Positions 59,474 to 64,000 of a stretch of DNA of 64,000 bases are shown one piece after another. The notes below the pieces were generated by a model. It had not been told where the DNA came from. It ran no database searches and saw nothing but the letters and a program-made list of their open reading frames with translations. The position numbers were made by a program, and so were the translations under genes. Position 1 is the first letter of the stretch, and every line of letters begins with the position of its first letter. Source of the stretch: Tenacibaculum sp. SG-28 (GTDB lineage Bacteria > Bacteroidota > Bacteroidia > Flavobacteriales > Flavobacteriaceae); assembly GCF_002954385.1 (NCBI RefSeq), contig NZ_MQVY01000003.1, positions 199,757-263,756 on the forward strand. Direction: 5' to 3'.

Positions 59474-59481
59474 CAAAAATA
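59474..59481 (-). promoter_or_regulatory. -7 element of the thioredoxin-fold gene
   Basis: TATTTTTG on the minus strand, 25 bases before the start codon at 59448. Confidence 0.5.
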
Positions 59482-59529
59482 CTAATTTTTTGTTAGCTAG
59501 GCATTATCTAATCTTTAAAATACTACTAA

Positions 59530-60750
59530 TCAGGCTTTTTTTAATTCAATAACGGTAATTTCAGGCCATATACCCACTCTTCCCGGAAAAGCGTGGTACC
59601 CGAAACCCCTATTTACATTGATGTACCTACCAAACTCTTGATATAATCCCGCCCATTGCTTGTATACATATTGTGACGGACTCCATCGAAAGAACCCAGG
59701 TATCTCAATGCCAAATTGCAATCCATGGGTATGGCCACTCAATGTTAACTGATAGTTAAAATCGTCGGTTTTTACTTTGTATTCCCAATGACTTGGATCA
59801 TGGGAAAGTAAAATTTTAAAATCATCCTTTTGAACTCCTAAAGCGGCTTTTTCTAAATCTCCAGCCTGATTGAAACCTTTTCCCCAATTTTCAACGCCTA
59901 CAAGTGCAATTTTTTGTCCGTCTTTTTCTATGTATCGGTGTTCATTTAGTAATAGATCAAAACCAATTTTAGGATGAATTCCTTTGATCGCATTAAAATT
60001 CTTTACTTTCTCTGCTTCATTTTTCCAGTTGGAATAATCGCCATAATCGTGGTTTCCTAGAATCGAAAACTTACCCATTGGGGCCTTCAATTTCTCAAAT
60101 ACAGGAATCCAATCATCCATTTCACGGGCAAAGTTATTTACAATGTCTCCAGTAAATAAGATGACATCCGATTCTTGTTGGTTTATTAAATCTACTCCGT
60201 AAGCTATCTTTTCTCTGTTGTCAAAACTCCCCGAATGAATATCTGTTATTTGTGTAATAGTGAAGCCATCAAAGGCATCCGGAAGATCTTTAAAAGCTAA
60301 TTGGTACTTAACAACTTTATAATTGTACTTTCCTTTGATCACTCCGTATAAAATACTCATAAATGGCAAGGCAGCTATTCCTAAGGCTATTTTTGAGACA
60401 AATGCTCTTCTGCTATCGAGATCCTTAATTCCGGAGGAAGAGAAAAAAGTGATTCCTTTTTTCACAAACCGAAACAGGTCTTCTCCAAACATAAATAAAA
60501 CGAGAATTAGCTTTGGTAAGAGTACTAAAAGTAAAATTCCGAAAGCCCATTGCGACCTTGGTGTTTGCCCGTTATTACGATCGTAGGTAGCAATTATGTA
60601 AAAGAAATACACATAAACAAAGAGACCACCTAAAATCCAACTGTAGCGAATTATTTTATTTTTAGTTAAAGTTTTTATACTTTGAAACGCATACACTTCA
60701 ATAAAAAGTAATAGTGCTCCTGTTATAATTAGGGTTAGCCAACGGGACAT
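59530..60750 (-). CDS. Membrane-anchored metallophosphoesterase
   Basis: About 406 residues. N-terminal membrane helices to about 130, then a calcineurin-like phosphoesterase with all motifs: ITQITDIHSG, TGDIVNN, LGNHDYG, LLSHDPSHW, SGHTHGLQFG. Resembles YaeI/UDP-2,3-diacylglucosamine-type enzymes acting on lipids or nucleotides at the membrane. I start at MSRWLTL (60750). MYM (60756) is nearly as likely, and longer starts run over the -7 box. Confidence 0.88.
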   Translation of the reverse strand: MSRWLTLIITGALLLFIEVYAFQSIKTLTKNKIIRYSWILGGLFVYVYFFYIIATYDRNNGQTPRSQWAFGILLLVLLPKLILVLFMFGEDLFRFVKKGITFFSSSGIKDLDSRRAFVSKIALGIAALPFMSILYGVIKGKYNYKVVKYQLAFKDLPDAFDGFTITQITDIHSGSFDNREKIAYGVDLINQQESDVILFTGDIVNNFAREMDDWIPVFEKLKAPMGKFSILGNHDYGDYSNWKNEAEKVKNFNAIKGIHPKIGFDLLLNEHRYIEKDGQKIALVGVENWGKGFNQAGDLEKAALGVQKDDFKILLSHDPSHWEYKVKTDDFNYQLTLSGHTHGLQFGIEIPGFFRWSPSQYVYKQWAGLYQEFGRYINVNRGFGYHAFPGRVGIWPEITVIELKKA

Positions 60751-60769
60751 ATACATCAGTTTAAGCCTA

Positions 60770-60777
60770 CAAAGATA
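60770..60777 (-). promoter_or_regulatory. -7 element of the metallophosphoesterase gene
   Basis: TATCTTTG on the minus strand, 13-19 bases before the candidate start codons, which it favours over ATG 60807. Confidence 0.55.
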
Positions 60778-60920
60778 ACGGTAATTATAAAAATCATTTT
60801 TTAACATCTTGTTAAAGTTTCGTAGTTTTACCCTTTAGGAGTATCACAACCTGTACTATTAGAAAACCTCTAAGAAGATGCTAGGATACAAGCTACTCTC
60901 GAACATCTTTACATACGATT

Positions 60921-63734
60921 ATGGCAAACAGAAAACGACTTTTTTTACTCGATGCATACGCTCTAATTTTTAGAGGATATTATGCTTTTATAAAAAATCC
61001 AAGAATTAACTCTAAGGGTGTAGATACCTCAGCGATTCTTGGTTTTACCAATTCGTTGCTCGATGTAATTAAAAGAGAAAAACCAGACTATTTAGCTGTT
61101 TGTTTTGACAAAGGTGGCAGCACAGGACGACTAGAAGCTTTTCCGGAATACAAGGCCAACAGACAGGAAACTCCTGAGGCTATTAAAGTTGCTGTCCCTT
61201 ACATAGAAAAAATACTTGAGGCCATGCATATTCCAGCTATCATAAAAGAAGGATTTGAAGCCGACGACATTATTGGAACACTCGCAAAAAAAGCAGAAAA
61301 ACAAGGTCTAGACACTTATATGGTTACTCCGGATAAGGATTTCGCCCAATTAGTATCTGAACATATATTCATGTATCGCCCACCAAGAATGGGCAATGGT
61401 TATGAAAAATGGGGTATTGAAGAAGTTAAAGCTAAATTTTCAGTGGAACGACCTGAACAAGTAATTGATTATTTGGGAATGATGGGAGATGCAGTAGATA
61501 ATATCCCCGGGTTACCAGGCGTAGGAGATAAAACCGCGAAGAAATTTATAGCTGCCTACGGAAGTATGGAAGGGCTTTTTGCAAATACCCATGAGCTAAA
61601 GGGTAAAATGAAAGAAAAAGTAGAAGCAAATCAAGAACTAGGATTGTTATCAAAGCAATTGGCTACAATTATGCTAGACGTGCCAGTAAACTTAGATAAA
61701 GATAAACTTGTATTTGAAAAACCAGACCTCGACAAAACTATTGCAATATTCCAAGATCTTGAATTTCGACGTCTTGCAGATAGCATCCAAAGATCGTATG
61801 CAAATACCCAGGAAAAAGCTAGTAATTCCGGCGCTTTGGGAACTGTCAAAGTAGCACAGCAGTTTGATTTATTTTCAGCTCCTGGTTCGGGAAATATCTC
61901 TGAGGAGCAAACGATAAATGGTTTCAAAACGATTGAAAATACAGACCATTTATACCAAATAGTGCAATCACCCGTAAGTAGAAAACTGCTTTTAGAAAAA
62001 CTTTTACAACAAACCTCTGTTTGTTTTGATACAGAAACCACAGGACTGAAATCTTTAGAAGTAGCGATCATCGGCATTTCTTTTTCTTGGGAAGCTGGAA
62101 AAGGATACTACCTAAGTTTACCAGAAGAACAAAATGAAACCAGAGAAATACTGCAAGAATTTCGGCCGTTTTTCACCGAAGAACGTATTGAAAAAATTGG
62201 TCACAATATAAAATACGATATCAAAGTCTTGTCTAACTACGACATCCCTGTTACAGGAAAACTATTTGATACCATGATTGCGCATTATCTAATAAATCCT
62301 GACATGCGCCATAATATGGATGTACTCTCTGAAACCTACTTAAATTATCAGCCAGTTCCTATAACAACGCTAATCGGTAAAAAAGGAAAAAACCAGCTTT
62401 CTATGAGAGATATATCCCTCTCCAAACAAACCGAATATGCTGTAGAGGATGCGGATATCACATTACAATTAAAAAAACATTTTACTAAAGAATTAGCAAA
62501 CGGTAACCTGTCCAATTTATTTTCTGAGGTAGAAACGCCTTTAGTTTCTGTCTTAACCGATATGGAAATTGAAGGAATCAATGTTAATACTTCCTTTTTA
62601 AAGGAACTTTCCAAAGAATTGACAAATGATATTGAAACTTTAGAACAAAAAATATATTCCCTTGCCGGAGAAGAATTCAATATTGCTTCTCCCAAACAGT
62701 TAGGCCCAATTTTATTTGAAAAGTTACGTTTGGTTGAGAAACCAAAAAAGACAAAAACTGGGCAATATTCCACAGCGGAGGATGTATTATCTTCGCTTAA
62801 AGATCATGAAATAGTTGCTAACATACTTAGCTATCGCCAATTTAAAAAACTTCAAAACACCTATGTGGATGCGCTTCCAAACGAGATAAACCCTAAAACA
62901 GGAAGGATTCACACGGTATATGCACAAGCAGTAGCAGCAACAGGTAGATTAAGCTCTACAAATCCTAATTTGCAAAATATCCCGATACGAACTAAACGAG
63001 GGCAAGAAGTTCGAAAAGCTTTTATTCCACGTAATGAAAATTATGTGTTGCTCGCTGCAGATTACAGTCAAATTGAGCTGCGAATTATTGCCGCTCTTAG
63101 TGCGGAAAAAACAATGATAAAAGCATTCCAGGAAGGAGAGGACATTCATGCCTCTACTGCTTCTAAAGTCTTTAAGGTTCCGATTGAAGAAGTGACCCGA
63201 GAACAGCGAAGTAATGCTAAAACTGTAAACTTTGGTATCATCTATGGCGTTTCTGCTTTTGGGCTTAGTAACCAAACCTCCTTGAGTAGAAAGGAGGCAA
63301 AAGTGCTTATTGATGCTTATTACGAAACGTATCCAAACCTTAAAAACTACATGGCTAAACAGGTTGATTTTGCAAGAGAAAATGGATATGTAGAAACCAT
63401 TTTAAAAAGAAGACGATATTTAAAAGACATAAATTCTAGAAATGCAATAGTACGAGGAGCAGCAGAGAGAAATGCCGTGAATGCCCCAATTCAAGGAAGT
63501 GCTGCTGATATCATTAAACTAGCAATGATCAACATACACAAAAGGTTTAAAAAAGAAAAATTTGCCTCCAAAATGTTACTACAAGTTCATGACGAACTAG
63601 TTTTTGACGCACATAAAGAAGAATTGGAAATAATACAACCAATCATTAAAGAAGAAATGGAAAATGCTTTCCAGCTTTCAGTTCCTTTAGATGTAGAAAT
63701 TGGAATCGGACAAAACTGGTTAGAGGCCCATTAA
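60921..63734 (+). CDS. polA: DNA polymerase I
   Basis: 937 residues. N-terminal 5'-3' exonuclease (LLDAYALIFRGYYAF, EGFEADDIIGTLA, TPDKDFAQLV), then a 3'-5' exonuclease whose metal-binding motif FDTETTGLKS is intact, so proofreading is likely. The polymerase domain follows (LLAADYSQIELRIIAAL, RSNAKTVNFGIIYGVSAFGL, LLQVHDELVFDAH). Complete, with no frameshift. A terminator is shared with the small gene at 63809-63910. Confidence 0.97.
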   Translation: MANRKRLFLLDAYALIFRGYYAFIKNPRINSKGVDTSAILGFTNSLLDVIKREKPDYLAVCFDKGGSTGRLEAFPEYKANRQETPEAIKVAVPYIEKILEAMHIPAIIKEGFEADDIIGTLAKKAEKQGLDTYMVTPDKDFAQLVSEHIFMYRPPRMGNGYEKWGIEEVKAKFSVERPEQVIDYLGMMGDAVDNIPGLPGVGDKTAKKFIAAYGSMEGLFANTHELKGKMKEKVEANQELGLLSKQLATIMLDVPVNLDKDKLVFEKPDLDKTIAIFQDLEFRRLADSIQRSYANTQEKASNSGALGTVKVAQQFDLFSAPGSGNISEEQTINGFKTIENTDHLYQIVQSPVSRKLLLEKLLQQTSVCFDTETTGLKSLEVAIIGISFSWEAGKGYYLSLPEEQNETREILQEFRPFFTEERIEKIGHNIKYDIKVLSNYDIPVTGKLFDTMIAHYLINPDMRHNMDVLSETYLNYQPVPITTLIGKKGKNQLSMRDISLSKQTEYAVEDADITLQLKKHFTKELANGNLSNLFSEVETPLVSVLTDMEIEGINVNTSFLKELSKELTNDIETLEQKIYSLAGEEFNIASPKQLGPILFEKLRLVEKPKKTKTGQYSTAEDVLSSLKDHEIVANILSYRQFKKLQNTYVDALPNEINPKTGRIHTVYAQAVAATGRLSSTNPNLQNIPIRTKRGQEVRKAFIPRNENYVLLAADYSQIELRIIAALSAEKTMIKAFQEGEDIHASTASKVFKVPIEEVTREQRSNAKTVNFGIIYGVSAFGLSNQTSLSRKEAKVLIDAYYETYPNLKNYMAKQVDFARENGYVETILKRRRYLKDINSRNAIVRGAAERNAVNAPIQGSAADIIKLAMINIHKRFKKEKFASKMLLQVHDELVFDAHKEELEIIQPIIKEEMENAFQLSVPLDVEIGIGQNWLEAH

Positions 63735-63761
63735 TATTTTAAATATCTCTTTTAAAAATAA

Positions 63762-63789
63762 AAGCACGCATTTTTCTAAATGCGTGCTT
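63762..63789. terminator. Terminator shared by polA and the small gene
   Basis: A 12-base perfect stem, AAGCACGCATTT (63762-63773) with its complement at 63778-63789, TTCTA loop. T-rich flanks lie on the minus-strand 3' side. Confidence 0.85.
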
Positions 63790-63808
63790 CCTTGTTCAAA
63801 AGGTTTTT

Positions 63809-63910
63809 TTAATGACTGATTGCGTGTCCGGCTGCTTTGCCAAACTCTGCTAAAATCAATGATAAATTTCTAAAAACCCTTTGAACCCCCTTAAGTAGTT
63901 TTTGCTTCAT
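63809..63910 (-). CDS. 33-residue protein of unknown function
   Basis: A short frame from ATG 63910 reads MKQKLLKGVQRVFRNLSLIL then AEFGKAAGHAISH. It has a basic N-terminal half that can form an amphipathic helix and a small Gly/Ala/His C-terminus. It carries a full-consensus promoter (63938-63967) and ends 19 bases from a strong terminator, so it is a complete transcription unit. I recognise no family. Confidence 0.6.
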   Translation of the reverse strand: MKQKLLKGVQRVFRNLSLILAEFGKAAGHAISH

Positions 63911-63937
63911 TGATAACAATTTAAAATTTCCCCAATT

Positions 63938-63967
63938 CAAATTTAAGGATAATTAACTGAAAACCAA
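63938..63967 (-). promoter_or_regulatory. Promoter of the 33-residue gene
   Basis: TTG (63965-63967), 19 bases, TAAATTTG (63938-63945) on the minus strand: full consensus, 27 bases before ATG 63910. Confidence 0.7.
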
Positions 63968-64000
63968 TGACTTTTGCTCTATTTATCGGTTAAAATACAG

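Overview
The window looks like chromosomal DNA from a low-GC Bacteroidetes, most probably the family Flavobacteriaceae. Support comes from the gene families: a SecD-SecF fusion, an Hpt-Adk fusion, atpD-atpC apart from the rest of the ATP synthase genes, TonB-dependent receptors with carboxypeptidase-like N-terminal domains, GT117/DUF2723, an OmpA protein with thrombospondin-3 repeats, a GH3-like enzyme and lysS of the LysRS-II type. It also comes from promoters of the Bacteroidetes type (TTG, 19-21 bases, TAnnTTTG) in front of many genes. I see no prophage, insertion sequence, CRISPR array or rRNA gene. Species cannot be named from sequence alone.

Layout. 1-381: two tandem leftward promoters and the fabD terminator. 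0.4-9.3 kb: fabD, a queuosine-precursor transporter, a MscS channel (frameshifted), a tail-specific protease, surE / small membrane protein / lpxB / NlpC-P60 lipoprotein, and dsbB with an unlisted 50-residue partner. 9.5-15 kb, leftward: obg, hpt-adk fusion, secDF. 15-19.2 kb: fhs (two frameshifts), DUF2797 (frameshifted), GH3. 19.3-23 kb: a BlaI/BlaR1-type regulatory operon with a tetratricopeptide protein and a lipoprotein. 23-27.3 kb: DUF456, lysS, an oligopeptide-type ABC permease, a thioesterase. 27.4-32.4 kb: an internally duplicated surface lipoprotein and its TonB-dependent receptor (frameshifted). 32.5-39.9 kb: a metal-uptake island made of a thioredoxin-fold protein, a second TonB receptor (frameshifted), a DtxR/MntR regulator and a TroA-type ABC transporter whose two permeases carry winged-helix-like tails. 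An 18-base perfect palindrome lies between the divergent promoters. 40-48.3 kb: an AddA/RecB-like helicase-nuclease (frameshifted), kbl, ompA, atpD-atpC, tatA. 48.3-55 kb: O-methyltransferase, ECF sigma factor with a small zinc-finger protein, panB, a 2-hydroxyacid dehydrogenase, a TM2 protein, a repeat-rich helical protein, a cystathionine gamma-synthase, DinB, an ArsC-like protein. 55 kb: two tRNA-Gln genes. 55.4-64 kb: GT117 protein, polysaccharide deacetylase (frameshifted), a cysteine-free thioredoxin, a metallophosphoesterase, polA, and a hidden 33-residue gene with its own promoter and terminator.

Most genes are housekeeping. The best candidate for a coherent less-described unit is the metal island: palindrome, MntR-like regulator, outer-membrane receptor, periplasmic thioredoxin-fold protein, ABC importer with regulator-like domains fused to both membrane subunits. 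The most striking general property is a series of about a dozen single-base losses breaking otherwise intact conserved genes, which most likely reflects sequence error (or very recent decay) and should be resolved before any gene here is called a pseudogene.
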